Shown: piece after piece, positions 45,438 through 54,731 of the stretch
Layout: each line of letters opens with the position of its first letter
Numbering within the stretch: the first letter of the stretch is position 1
Assembly (NCBI GenBank): GCA_015069695.1
Contig: JADCRZ010000018.1
Coordinates: 1-64,000, forward strand
Length of the DNA stretch: 64,000 nt
Reading direction: 5' to 3'
DNA from: Williamsia sp.
GTDB taxonomy: Bacteria; Bacteroidota; Bacteroidia; Chitinophagales; Chitinophagaceae
Program-made: the position numbers and the translations under genes
The notes under the pieces: generated by a model
What the model was told of the DNA's origin: nothing
Database searches by the model: none
What the model saw: the letters and a program-made list of their open reading frames with translations, nothing else

Positions 45438-45647
45438 AACATTAGATTTTGTTTAACAACAATTTACCTCTATTAGGAGTGCATTCCAAAAAAATGTTGC
45501 TGGTTGAACCTTGATTGCGCTGATTTTAGGATAGAGCGGATTATTTGAATGATATATGGTAATTTATATGGGGAGAACTGTTTTGATAGCTGAGTTTTTA
45601 TACAATCGTCTTCTTCTTTCATCTTCAAATTCAAGTACAGCATCAAG

Positions 45648-47825
45648 TTAATTAGCAATCACATCTTCCCCCGGATGATAAGTCATCTCCACATGCTTCA
45701 GTACATCTTCTTTATAAAACAAAACATCTTTGAAACTGCCCTCCAGGTACATGGCCGCCTGGTCAGTAAAATGCTTGGAACGGGGATCGCTCCTTTCGCC
45801 GCCGGTAAGGATTGATTTGGCAGTTACCTTTTTTCCAAATTCAATGGCGGCAATAAAGCTGTTGCCCCGGGTGCCATAGCGGAGCTTGGTACCGGGAAAG
45901 CGCACACCTTCAAATGCAGGCAAAGAGCCCCAGGTTGAAGAAGCCAGTCCGGAGGGCAGACTAGGCTGATTGTCATCAAACTTTTCATCCAGTCCTCCCG
46001 TAAGCCGCTGGTACCGGTTGATCTGTCCCCACGGTGTTTTCCAGGAACCGTATTTGTTTTTCAGATCAGCCAGTACTTCTTTCAATGCAAGCAGAAGATT
46101 GTCTCCGGGCACTTTTTCCATGGAAGCTTGCAGTTCATCAAAACCTCTTCTTGGCAGCTGCGGATACACCCGGTATGCCCATTCGATCGCGAGCGCAGTA
46201 GGTACGGAAGCGACGCCGCTTTTTTTATCCCAGCCTTGCAGCAGGTCAACAGGTTCTTTTAATTCCTGTTTTAAAGAATCATTTCCATGCTGCTCGTAAG
46301 CCTTGAAAAGCGGGGGCAGCAGCACATCAAAGGCAGCCAGCGTATGGTCATATCCTGCTGCGATGGTTTTGTCGAGGGTAAAGCCGCTGCCAGCACTTAA
46401 CACCCGTGCGGCGTTGACGGCCCGGAAGTTTTCTGCATCCGGGGCCATGTAAGCAGGATAATCCCCTTTGCGCGGACTGCTGGCACCCGACGCGGTAAAC
46501 GGAGTAGAGTTGCAGTTTTGGATCCAGCCGCTGGCAGGATTGTAAATATGAACGGTTTCATTGAGCGGGTGCAATCCCTTCCATTCGGTGGCCGATGTGC
46601 TGCCGTCTACAGGCTGCTGCCAGTTGAGGCTGGGATCACGCCGGGGCATAAAATTGCCATGCCAGTAAGCGATGTTTCCTTTGTCATCCGCAAAAACAGT
46701 GTTATTGGAATTGTTGGAAAGCAGCTGCATGGTTTTTTCAAACTCGGCAAAGCCATGGGCCTTGGTACGCAGCCAGGACTGCCGCAAAGCATTGAGGGAA
46801 CGGTTGTTTTCTTTCAGGCTCAGCCATTTGCCGTTCCGGCTGCCCACCACCGGACCATGATGGGTATAATAAGCTGTAACCGGAAGCTCCACCAGCCCAT
46901 CTCCCTTTTTGTACCGGATGACCAGTTTCTTTGTACGCACCGGCTTCCATGCATTGTCATATTGATAGAACACAGAGTCACCTCTTTTTACGATTTTTTC
47001 TTCGTACAGGTCAGACACATCGGCAATGCTGGAAGTGTGCATCCAGCCGCAATGTTCATTGAAGCCCTGGTATACAAAGAACTGTCCCCAGGTTACTGCA
47101 CCGTACGCCTGCAGTCCTTCCTCACTCACCATCTGCACTTCCGGGCGGAAGTAGAATGTAACATGGGGGTTTATATAGAGAATAGCATTCTTTGACGCTG
47201 TTTTGGAAGGCCCGATGGCAAAGCCGTTGGAGCCCGTTATGCTGGCTGCGGGATCTTCCACACCACCCCTCAGCATAGCGGATGCATTTACATTCAGCGG
47301 ATAGAGTTCGCGCATATCGCGGGTGGTGAGTCCGCCGGTTTGTGTGGCTCCTATACTGCCATCGGTAAACATAAGGGCATACCAGGGCTCGAAGCGCTTG
47401 AGCACAGCCGGCTTTACATGGGGATGCAGGGCAAGATAATAGTTCACGCCATCGGCAAAAGCATCCAGCAGCTTCTTAAATGGGGCCGGACTTTCCTTAT
47501 AATCCCGGATCGCAGCTGCTGTATCTTCTATCAACTGGAGCTGGAGGTCGTTGTAAACACCTCTTTCCCCATCTACTTCAGCGAGCCTGCCCATCACCTG
47601 CAGGTAGTTTCTTTCCATGCGCACAAAATCATCTTCACATTGTGCGTACATGATGCCAAACACTGCATCTGCATCTGTTTTTCCATATACGTGCGGAATG
47701 CCCCAGTTGTCGCGGATAATGGTAACACGCCGGGCCTCCTGTTTATAACGGTCGGTTTCCAGTTTGGTAAAGGTTTGGGTAAAACCAACAAGGGGAAAGA
47801 GTAAGCAAAGAAAGACAAATCTCAT
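45648..47825 (-). CDS. Penicillin-acylase-family Ntn hydrolase
   Basis: A 725-residue exported amidase precursor with a signal peptide (about 1-17, VGFTQ). The N-terminal chain has RDNWGIPHVYGKTDADAVFG; autocleavage is expected before Ser199 in ITGSNGFAIGPSKTASK, with the oxyanion and Asn region following in the large subunit. Members cleave acyl groups from beta-lactams, N-acyl homoserine lactones or similar amides; quorum-signal hydrolysis is possible but cannot be decided here. It ends 210 bases upstream of the barrel gene and is divergent from the J-domain gene. Confidence 0.9.
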   Translation of the reverse strand: MRFVFLCLLFPLVGFTQTFTKLETDRYKQEARRVTIIRDNWGIPHVYGKTDADAVFGIMYAQCEDDFVRMERNYLQVMGRLAEVDGERGVYNDLQLQLIEDTAAAIRDYKESPAPFKKLLDAFADGVNYYLALHPHVKPAVLKRFEPWYALMFTDGSIGATQTGGLTTRDMRELYPLNVNASAMLRGGVEDPAASITGSNGFAIGPSKTASKNAILYINPHVTFYFRPEVQMVSEEGLQAYGAVTWGQFFVYQGFNEHCGWMHTSSIADVSDLYEEKIVKRGDSVFYQYDNAWKPVRTKKLVIRYKKGDGLVELPVTAYYTHHGPVVGSRNGKWLSLKENNRSLNALRQSWLRTKAHGFAEFEKTMQLLSNNSNNTVFADDKGNIAYWHGNFMPRRDPSLNWQQPVDGSTSATEWKGLHPLNETVHIYNPASGWIQNCNSTPFTASGASSPRKGDYPAYMAPDAENFRAVNAARVLSAGSGFTLDKTIAAGYDHTLAAFDVLLPPLFKAYEQHGNDSLKQELKEPVDLLQGWDKKSGVASVPTALAIEWAYRVYPQLPRRGFDELQASMEKVPGDNLLLALKEVLADLKNKYGSWKTPWGQINRYQRLTGGLDEKFDDNQPSLPSGLASSTWGSLPAFEGVRFPGTKLRYGTRGNSFIAAIEFGKKVTAKSILTGGERSDPRSKHFTDQAAMYLEGSFKDVLFYKEDVLKHVEMTYHPGEDVIAN

Positions 47826-48042
47826 AGCAGTTTTATTGGTGATGTTGATTGTCTAAGTTAGCTGAATCTGCAAAGAAAGCGGCGTCCATTTTATCAGCTT
47901 GTTTCCAGATCCATTTTTTTATCCACGGGCTGCAGGTTGTATTTTCGCGTGGTGCCTCCGGCATCAACCAGTATCAAACTTTGTATGCCTGTATGCTGTT
48001 TCATCGTTTACAAAGCTTAATACCTGCCACAGGTCCGTCTGT

Positions 48043-48687
48043 TTGAAAAATTATTATACCATACTCGAAGTACCGCCAGCTGCTACCCCGCACGACATCA
48101 AAAAAGCTTACCGCAGGCTGGCTATGCAATACCACCCGGACAAGAACCCCGACAACACAGCAGCCGAATCGCAGTTCAGGGAAATCCAGGAAGCTTATCA
48201 TATCCTGTCTGATCCGGAGCGGCGGTCGGCCTATAACCAGCGCCGTTGGTACCGGCACCATACAGCACCAGCAGCCCAGGAAGCGGTAAACCCGGCTTCC
48301 CTCCTGCAAAAAGCATGGCAGCTGAACCGCTATATCAGCACCATTGATCCCGGATTTTTGAACCTGAAAGCACTCTATAAATACATAAGCGGATACCTGC
48401 TGGGTAAAGATTCCATGCAGCTGCTCCGGGAGGCAAACGATCCGCACGTAAATCAGCAGATCATAACAGCTATCCTTCCCGTCATCAAACCCCTGCGCTA
48501 TGAACCGGCGAAAAGCATCTGCAGCCAGCTTCAACAGCTTGCCGGAACAGATGCCTCTGCCCTCCGCAAGATCGACCTGTTTGTAAAACAAAAAAAGCTG
48601 GCCAGCTACTGGGAGAAGTACCAGCAAGCCCTGGTTATCATCGTTACCGGATTGTTATGCTGGTTGATTTACCTGGTGAGCAAATAA
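48043..48687 (+). CDS. Membrane-tethered J-domain protein
   Basis: A 214-residue protein from the TTG at 48043 ([10 protein letters not shown] if initiated with Met); the upstream open frame has no J-like sequence. The J domain (1-68) contains the HPD motif (31-33) in [11 protein letters not shown] and [17 protein letters not shown] helical middle follows, with one transmembrane helix at the C-terminus ([17 protein letters not shown]). It should recruit DnaK to the membrane with the J domain on the cytosolic side. There are no zinc-finger or DnaJ C-terminal domains. Confidence 0.85.
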   Translation: MKNYYTILEVPPAATPHDIKKAYRRLAMQYHPDKNPDNTAAESQFREIQEAYHILSDPERRSAYNQRRWYRHHTAPAAQEAVNPASLLQKAWQLNRYISTIDPGFLNLKALYKYISGYLLGKDSMQLLREANDPHVNQQIITAILPVIKPLRYEPAKSICSQLQQLAGTDASALRKIDLFVKQKKLASYWEKYQQALVIIVTGLLCWLIYLVSK

Positions 48688-48787
48688 GGGGAAAGCCGTA
48701 CATTTAAACTGCTCAAAATAGATGAGCAAGTTGACACGCCGGTTCTACGGACCGAGGTACACAGCCTATGAGCACAAACAAATCCAT

Positions 48788-51400
48788 ATGATAAAATTTC
48801 TGGCCCTCTTTGCAGCCTCCGGTTTCTTTTTTTCTGTGGCTGCACAAACCAATTCCAGCAATGACCAGTATCCTTTCCGCAATCCATCCCTTTCCATCGA
48901 AGCCCGGGTGAGCGACCTGGTGTCAAGGCTCACGCTGGAAGAAAAAGTAGGACAGATGGTAAATGGAGCGCCCGCCATTCCGCGGCTGGGCGTACCTGCA
49001 CACAACTGGTGGAACGAGGCCCTGCATGGCGTGGCCCGCACGGGGTATAACGTGACCGTATACCCGCAGGCGATCGGCATGGCAGCTACGTTTGATACGG
49101 CCACCATGTACCGCATGGCTGATTATACAGCAGAAGAAGGAAGGGCTATTTACAACGACAACGTGCGCAAAGGCAAGCCTGGCGGCCAGTACGAAGGACT
49201 CACCTACTGGACGCCCAATATCAATATCTTCCGCGATCCGCGCTGGGGGCGCGGACAGGAAACCTATGGCGAAGATCCTTATCTCACCGGCATGATGGGC
49301 AGGGCATTTGTAACCGGCCTGCAGGGCAATGACCCTCTTTACCTCAAAGCCGCTGCCTGTGCCAAGCACTATGCCGTGCACAGCGGTCCTGAACCCAGCC
49401 GCCATACGTTTGATGTATCACCCAGCAAATACGATCTGTGGGATACGTATCTGCCGGCTTTTCATGAGCTGGTGGTACGCGCCAAAGTAGCAGGCGTGAT
49501 GTGCGCTTACAATGCCATCGAAGGACAACCCTGCTGCGGCAGCGACCTGCTGATGACAGACATCCTGCGCAACCAGTGGAACTTTACCGGCTATGTGACT
49601 TCCGATTGTGGGGCCATCACTGATTTTTTCCGGTTTCACAAAACACACCCCGATGCAGAAAGCGCTTCTGCTGATGCCGTGCTGCACAGCACCGATGTTG
49701 ATTGCGGCAACGCTTATCCTGCCCTGGTAAAAGCAGTAAAAGACGGAAAGATAACCGAACAGCAGCTGGATGTCTCGCTCAAACGCCTGTTCACCATCCG
49801 CTTCCGGCTGGGCCAGTTTGATGCCAACAACAAGTACAACAGCATTACCATGGCTTCGCTGGAAAGTGAAGCGCACAAAGCACAGTCCCTCAAAATGGCG
49901 CGGCAGTCTATTGTCCTGCTCAAGAACGAAGGCAACTTGCTGCCCCTGCGCAAAACCCTGAAAAAGATCGTTGTGCTGGGGCCCAATGCCGACAATCCGG
50001 TTACAGTTTTGGGCAACTACAATGGCAAGCCGTCCCGGATCATTACCCCCCTGATGGGAATCAAACAGGCTGTCGGCAGCGGCACAGAAGTAGTTTACCA
50101 GCAGGCCGTCAATTTTGTAAACGATACCATCTTTGAAGCAGAGGACATCAGCAACCAGTTCTCCATCGACGGGCACAAAGGCTTCCGGGCAGATTACTTT
50201 CAAAACCGGGAACTCAGCGGCGCACCTGTGCTCACGCGCACCGAAGAAAAGATAGACTACGACTGGAACGGCGGCGTACTGATGGCCGGCAAATTTCCGG
50301 CAGAGAACATGTCTGTGCGCTGGACGGCCGATTATACGCCTGATAAAGACGGCAGCATCACACTGGAACTGGGTGGCGATGATGGGTATCGGCTGCGCGT
50401 AGACAGCGCCACAGTGATCAACGACTGGGGCATCCACCGTTTCCGCTCTGCCAAATACACGCTGCAAACCCGGCGGGGCATGCGGGTTCGCATTACCATC
50501 GAATACTTCAACCGGGATGCCGGGGCCTCTGTGCGCTTTGGTGCGGGGCACTGGATCAAACCCGATCCTGCAGCCATTGCTGCCAGTGCAAAAGATGCGG
50601 ATGCCATCATCTACATCGGCGGCATCTCTCCGGTACTGGAAGGAGAAGAGATGGGTGTAAACCTGCCGGGTTTCAGCGGCGGCGACCGGACCTCCATCGC
50701 CTTGCCTGCCGTGCAAACCAACCTGATCAAAGCACTCAAGGAAACCGGTAAACCTGTTGTGTTTGTTATGATGACAGGCAGCGCCCTTGCCATTCCCTGG
50801 GAAGCAGACAATATACCTGCCATCGTAAATGCATGGTATGGCGGCCAGTTTGCCGGAACAGCCCTCGCCGATGTGCTGTTCGGCGACTACAACCCAGCCG
50901 GCCGGCTGCCTGTTACTTTTTACCGCAGCGAAAAAGACCTGCCGGCTTTTGATGACTATACCATGGAAGGACGTACCTATCGCTATTTCAAAGGCCAGCC
51001 CTTGTTTCCGTTCGGATACGGACTAAGCTATACCAGCTTCCGCTACAGCGCACTCTACCTCGGCGCCGGGACAACCCGGGCTACCGCTGTAACAGCCACT
51101 GTACGGGTAACCAATACCGGCAAGCGGGACGGAGAAGAAGTAGTTCAACTGTACGTATCACACCCCGGCCAGCAGGGCAAAGCACCGCTCAGGGCGCTGA
51201 AAGGATTCAAACGCATAGCCCTCAAAGCAGGAGAAACCAAAAATCTTACTTTCATGCTGACGGAGGAAGACATCTCCCTGGTTGACCCCAACGGAACGCT
51301 CAAAAAAGCCCCCGGCACGCTGCGCATAAGCATCGGCGGTAGTCAACCCACAGAACAGGCAAAAGCAGCGGGGACAGTAGTGGAGGGAACGGTGAAGTAG
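48788..51400 (+). CDS. Exported GH3 glycosidase with PA14 insertion
   Basis: An 870-residue beta-glycosidase with a signal peptide (FFFSVAAQ). The GH3 N-terminal barrel contains HNWWNEALHGVAR and the nucleophile Asp273 in GYVTSDCGAITDF; the alpha/beta C-domain and a terminal FN3-like domain (NTGKRDGEEVVQLYVSHPG) follow. A PA14 module (about 470-610; GFRADYFQNRELSG, WTADYTPDKDGSITLELGGD) is inserted in the C-domain. The NWWNEALHG type is that of beta-xylosidases and related enzymes. The ATG at 48788 starts the signal peptide. An inverted-repeat element begins right at its stop. Confidence 0.92.
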   Translation: MIKFLALFAASGFFFSVAAQTNSSNDQYPFRNPSLSIEARVSDLVSRLTLEEKVGQMVNGAPAIPRLGVPAHNWWNEALHGVARTGYNVTVYPQAIGMAATFDTATMYRMADYTAEEGRAIYNDNVRKGKPGGQYEGLTYWTPNINIFRDPRWGRGQETYGEDPYLTGMMGRAFVTGLQGNDPLYLKAAACAKHYAVHSGPEPSRHTFDVSPSKYDLWDTYLPAFHELVVRAKVAGVMCAYNAIEGQPCCGSDLLMTDILRNQWNFTGYVTSDCGAITDFFRFHKTHPDAESASADAVLHSTDVDCGNAYPALVKAVKDGKITEQQLDVSLKRLFTIRFRLGQFDANNKYNSITMASLESEAHKAQSLKMARQSIVLLKNEGNLLPLRKTLKKIVVLGPNADNPVTVLGNYNGKPSRIITPLMGIKQAVGSGTEVVYQQAVNFVNDTIFEAEDISNQFSIDGHKGFRADYFQNRELSGAPVLTRTEEKIDYDWNGGVLMAGKFPAENMSVRWTADYTPDKDGSITLELGGDDGYRLRVDSATVINDWGIHRFRSAKYTLQTRRGMRVRITIEYFNRDAGASVRFGAGHWIKPDPAAIAASAKDADAIIYIGGISPVLEGEEMGVNLPGFSGGDRTSIALPAVQTNLIKALKETGKPVVFVMMTGSALAIPWEADNIPAIVNAWYGGQFAGTALADVLFGDYNPAGRLPVTFYRSEKDLPAFDDYTMEGRTYRYFKGQPLFPFGYGLSYTSFRYSALYLGAGTTRATAVTATVRVTNTGKRDGEEVVQLYVSHPGQQGKAPLRALKGFKRIALKAGETKNLTFMLTEEDISLVDPNGTLKKAPGTLRISIGGSQPTEQAKAAGTVVEGTVK

Positions 51401-51586
51401 TCTGAACCATGATTTACAGGATTTAAAGGATTCCGGGTATTGGGACTGGTGGATAAGCATGATAGTTAATAATTTTATACCTCCGTCATCAGCTGATCAT
51501 TCAGTCATTAAGCCGGATGAAACATCCCTGCCTATCAGCATTCCAATCCCCGGAATCCTTTAAATCCTGTAAATCATGGTTCAGAC
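51400..51586. repeat. Perfect 38-bp inverted repeats flanking a 111-bp body
   Basis: Arms at 51400-51437 and 51549-51586 are exact 38-base reverse complements, starting GTCTGAACCATGATTTACAG on each side when read inward. The left arm starts in the GH3 stop codon TAG. The enclosed 111 bases contain no gene. The outer 20 bases match the compact element at 40425-40500, and the inner AAAGGATTCCGG matches the terminator at 24192. It may be a mobile palindromic element (REP/MITE type). Confidence 0.92.
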
Positions 51587-51637
51587 AGAATCTGTATTTT
51601 GCACCCTCCATCTTACTTATCAAATAGATTTTACCAT

Positions 51638-53023
51638 ATGCAAAAAGTTTTTTTTAGACGGTTCCTGGTTTCCTGTGCTGCTATCGCTGTGTTTCAGACC
51701 GCTTTCTCCCAACCGCCTAAACCACCAATCCAGCCCGCTCCCATGGTAAAGATCGTGACTGTTGACCCGGGGCATTTCCATGCCGCACTGGTACAGAAAT
51801 CTATGTACCCCCAGGTGGATCCTGTGGTGCATGTGTATGCACCCGCAGGGACGGATGTACAGCTGCACCTGGACAGGATAAAAGCCTACAACACCCGAAC
51901 AGACAACCCGACTGCCTGGAAGGAAGAAGTATATACGGGCGATGATTTTTTTGAGCGGATGCTGAAAGACAAGGCAGGCAATGTGGTTGTGCTGGCAGGC
52001 AACAACCGGAAAAAGACCGAGTACATCAACAAATCGCTGCAAGGCGGCTTTCATGTGCTGGCAGACAAACCCATGGTCATCAACAGCAATGAGTTCGAGG
52101 CCCTGAAACAGGCGTTTAAAACTGCCAGCGATAAACACCTGCTGCTATACGATATCATGACCGAGCGTTTTGAAATCACCACTGTATTGCAAAAAGCGCT
52201 TTCTATGATGCCGGCAGTATTTGGCACCCTGGAAAAGGGCACGGCCGGTCAGCCAGCCATCGAAATGAAAAGCGTGCACTATTTTTATAAGGCTGTATCA
52301 GGCGAGATCCTGACGCGGCCGGCCTGGTTCATGGATGTTTCGCAACAGGGCGAAGGCATTGTAGATGTAACCACTCACCTGGTAGACCTGGTGCAATGGG
52401 AAGCTTTCCCGGGCCAGACCCTGCGCTATGCCGATGTTGCCGTAACCAATGCCAAACGCTGGCCCACGGATATGAGTCTGGATGAATTCAAAGCCATTAC
52501 CAAACTGGCGTCTTTCCCGGATTATTTGTCAAAAGATGTTTCCAACAACACGCTCAAGGTATATGCCAACGGGGAGATCAACTACACCCTCAAGGGCGTG
52601 CACGCAAAAGTGACGGCCGTATGGGATTACAAAGCGCCGGAGGGCTCCGGCGATACGCACTACTCCCTCCTGCACGGCACCAAGGCCGACCTGGTGATCA
52701 GGCAGGAAGCCGAACAGAAATACAAGCCTGAACTGTACATAGAACCCCGCGTACCGAATGCTGCGTACGAGCAAACACTCCGGCAGCAGCTGCAACCCGT
52801 CCAGGCGCGGTATCCGGGCGTGGAGCTGGTAAAAACCGCCAAGGGCTGGCAGGTGGTTGTTCCCGACAAATACCGCGACGGGCATGAAGCGCATTTTGGA
52901 GAAGTCACCAAAAACTTTCTGCTGTACCTGAAAAACCGCAACATGCCGGCATGGGAAGTGCCCAATATGCTAACGAAATACTATACAACCACCAAGGCAC
53001 TTGAAATGGCAAAGAGCAAATAG
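51638..53023 (+). CDS. Exported Gfo/Idh/MocA-family oxidoreductase
   Basis: A 461-residue protein with a signal peptide (AAIAVFQTAFSQ) from the ATG at 51638. The N-terminal Rossmann region (MVKIVTVDPGHFHAALVQKS, VVVLAGNNRKKTEYINKSLQ, FHVLADKPMVINSNEFEAL) is typical of the family, followed by the Bacteroidota putative-oxidoreductase C-terminal domain. The LADKPM lysine is the usual catalytic residue. Exported members act on sugars or glycosides with tightly bound NAD. It lies between the GH3 and cupin genes, consistent with carbohydrate use. Confidence 0.87.
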   Translation: MQKVFFRRFLVSCAAIAVFQTAFSQPPKPPIQPAPMVKIVTVDPGHFHAALVQKSMYPQVDPVVHVYAPAGTDVQLHLDRIKAYNTRTDNPTAWKEEVYTGDDFFERMLKDKAGNVVVLAGNNRKKTEYINKSLQGGFHVLADKPMVINSNEFEALKQAFKTASDKHLLLYDIMTERFEITTVLQKALSMMPAVFGTLEKGTAGQPAIEMKSVHYFYKAVSGEILTRPAWFMDVSQQGEGIVDVTTHLVDLVQWEAFPGQTLRYADVAVTNAKRWPTDMSLDEFKAITKLASFPDYLSKDVSNNTLKVYANGEINYTLKGVHAKVTAVWDYKAPEGSGDTHYSLLHGTKADLVIRQEAEQKYKPELYIEPRVPNAAYEQTLRQQLQPVQARYPGVELVKTAKGWQVVVPDKYRDGHEAHFGEVTKNFLLYLKNRNMPAWEVPNMLTKYYTTTKALEMAKSK

Positions 53024-53122
53024 TTTTTGAGGAGCCTGTTGAAACAAGGGAGGGAGAGCCGGCCATTCCCAGGGGCTTTTTACGGTTGTGCATTTACGGC
53101 CTATTCTTTAAAAGATAATTTT

Positions 53123-53875
53123 ATGAAAACAGTCTTGCTTTTTCTTCTTCCCTTCCTCCCTGCCATTCTTGCTGCGCAGACAGATTTACAGTCGGGCGTC
53201 CTTTCCTGGAAGGGCGGACAAACAAAGATGATAGAAGGCAGCACCAGGGACCTGAGCAGCTTCCGGGTGCACACGTCTACGCTGCAACCGGGCAAATCAA
53301 ACCATCCGCTCAAGGCATACGATGATGTGGATGAGATGGTAATTGTAAAGGAAGGAGAGCTCACGGTACAGATCAACGAGGCAAGCAAGCAGATCGGTCC
53401 GGGCGGACTGGCCATGATCATAGCAGGCGACCGGCAAAGTTTTCGCAATGAGGCGGGCACACCGGTTGTTTATTATGTGCTTACCCTCAAATCAAAAAAT
53501 CCCGTCAACATAGAAAGGGGCCGGCAGGGCGGCAGCTTTGTAAAAGACTGGAAAGATTTTGAAGTCAAAAAAACCGACAAGGGCGAATCCCGCCCGGTCT
53601 TCGACCAGCCATCTTCCCAATTCGAACGTTTTGACGTACACGCCACTTCCCTCAACCCGGGCCTTTCCTCCCACGATCCCCACCGCCACCGCGCCGAAGA
53701 GTTTTTCATCCTGCTAAAGGGCGACGTACAAGTCCAATGCGGAGACTCCTTCCACAACGCCCACCCCGGCGACATCGTCTTCCAGGCATCCGAAGTACTC
53801 CACGGCATAAAAAACACCGGCACCGTCCAATGCGCATACATGGTGGTGCAGTGGCATAACAAGAAGGATGATTGA
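53123..53875 (+). CDS. Exported double-cupin protein
   Basis: A 250-residue protein with a signal peptide (LPAILAAQ) from the ATG at 53123. It has two cupin cores: SNHPLKAYDDVDEMVIVKEG (first) and SSHDPHRHRAEEFFILLKGD followed by ASEVLHGIKNTG (second). The second has the His-x-His, Glu and His metal ligands; the first lacks the second histidine. The enzymatic role is unknown. It follows the oxidoreductase by 100 bases. Confidence 0.82.
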   Translation: MKTVLLFLLPFLPAILAAQTDLQSGVLSWKGGQTKMIEGSTRDLSSFRVHTSTLQPGKSNHPLKAYDDVDEMVIVKEGELTVQINEASKQIGPGGLAMIIAGDRQSFRNEAGTPVVYYVLTLKSKNPVNIERGRQGGSFVKDWKDFEVKKTDKGESRPVFDQPSSQFERFDVHATSLNPGLSSHDPHRHRAEEFFILLKGDVQVQCGDSFHNAHPGDIVFQASEVLHGIKNTGTVQCAYMVVQWHNKKDD

Positions 53876-53965
53876 CACACAGCGAATAACAACAGCAGCT
53901 AAAAAGCAAGAAGTCATTTTCAAGCTTCGGGTTTTAAAAGGTAAATCTGTAAAAACCACTCCTGT

Positions 53966-54184
53966 ATGGCAGCACTTTTAGACAGCGAGTTGAATGAATA
54001 CAGGCCTTTACTGACGCCGGTTCAAAAAGAGTCTATCCTGAATGTTATAAAATCTTTCGTTGGGCCAGCCAATAAAATCAGCATTGAGCAGTACAACAAA
54101 GAGATAGATGAAGCCGTGGCCAGGGTAGAGGCTGGAGAACTTTATACGCAAGAAGAAGTGGAAAGAATGTCAAAAGAATGGTGA
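53966..54184 (+). CDS. RelB/addiction-module-type antitoxin
   Basis: A 72-residue protein. The pattern TPVQKESILNVIKSF, ISIEQYNKEIDEAVARVEAG and YTQEEVERMSKEW is that of small Bacteroidota antitoxins paired with RelE/ParE toxins. Its TGA stop (54182-54184) overlaps the ATG of the toxin remnant at 54184, the usual coupled arrangement. The reading frame is intact although the toxin is broken. Confidence 0.8.
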   Translation: MAALLDSELNEYRPLLTPVQKESILNVIKSFVGPANKISIEQYNKEIDEAVARVEAGELYTQEEVERMSKEW

Positions 54185-54478
54185 TGATGCGAAAGATCAG
54201 CCGGGATAAGGGAGCTGTTGTATATTTTAGCAGGTCCACCGGCTACATCCGCAAAAATCTCCCCGGAATGCTGACCAGGTAAAGCAGGAGATTCTTCAAA
54301 AGATTCGTGGGTTACCCCAAACCCCGACATACATCCCTTAGATAAATACAAAAAAGAGAACGATGGCAGTTACCGGTGTTTTGAATTGCATCGGCACCGC
54401 ATCAGTTACCGGGTAAAAGATCAGGAGACCATCATGGCCCGAGTCAGGCACACCAGCCAGCAGCCACAACAATATTAA
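54184..54478 (+). pseudogene. Frameshifted RelE/ParE-type toxin
   Basis: Three frames together encode a toxin-like protein. Frame A reads MMRKISRDKGAVVYFSRS then YIRKNLPG and stops at 54280. Frame B, entered near 54267, reads NADQVKQEILQKIRGLPQTP and stops at 54339. Frame C, entered at 54332, reads HPLDKYKKENDGSYRCFELH then RISYRVKDQETIMARVRHTS and ends at TAA 54476-54478. One missing base near 54268 and one near 54331 explain both shifts. The stretch between FSRS and YIRKN also looks about ten residues short. The toxin should be inactive unless these are sequencing errors. Confidence 0.8.
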
Positions 54479-54731
54479 TCTCAACCGCATAATACTGCCA
54501 TCGCCCAAAAGTACACAGTCGAACATAGCACAACAGCCGTTTTCCCCACAATCAAAATCCCCTCACTCCCAATCCTCTCCATCCTGAAATCCCTAGCATC
54601 AAGGTGCAGACATCTTCTCTCTTCCTCCCCTTTCCCTTCTTCATCAATGCTTCCTTCTTCGTCTCCTTCTCTCCTTTCTTCCCTTCTCTTCCCCCGGCTT
54701 TTTGAAAGCGGCGTGAAGAAATTTACGGAAC
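54479..54731. other. Intergenic region with polypyrimidine tract
   Basis: There is no gene here. From 54611 to 54696 the plus strand is almost only C and T (few purines), built from CTTC/CCTT-type words. The remainder up to the hairpin repeat at 54732 is unremarkable. Confidence 0.6.

Noticed and set aside
47899-48042. N-terminal extension of the J-domain frame from the ATG at 47899
   Set aside because: The extra 48 residues are Cys- and aromatic-rich without J-domain similarity; the TTG at 48043 starts exactly at the conserved YYTILEV.
49418-50716. A 432-codon open frame on the minus strand inside the GH3 gene
   Set aside because: It is antisense to a well-supported glycosidase and has no recognisable domains, and the composition fits a codon-bias shadow.
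54184-54478. Programmed frameshifting as the explanation for the toxin's broken frame
   Set aside because: Two shifts within about 65 bases and no slippery sequence or downstream structure at either site; simple decay (or sequencing error) is more economical.
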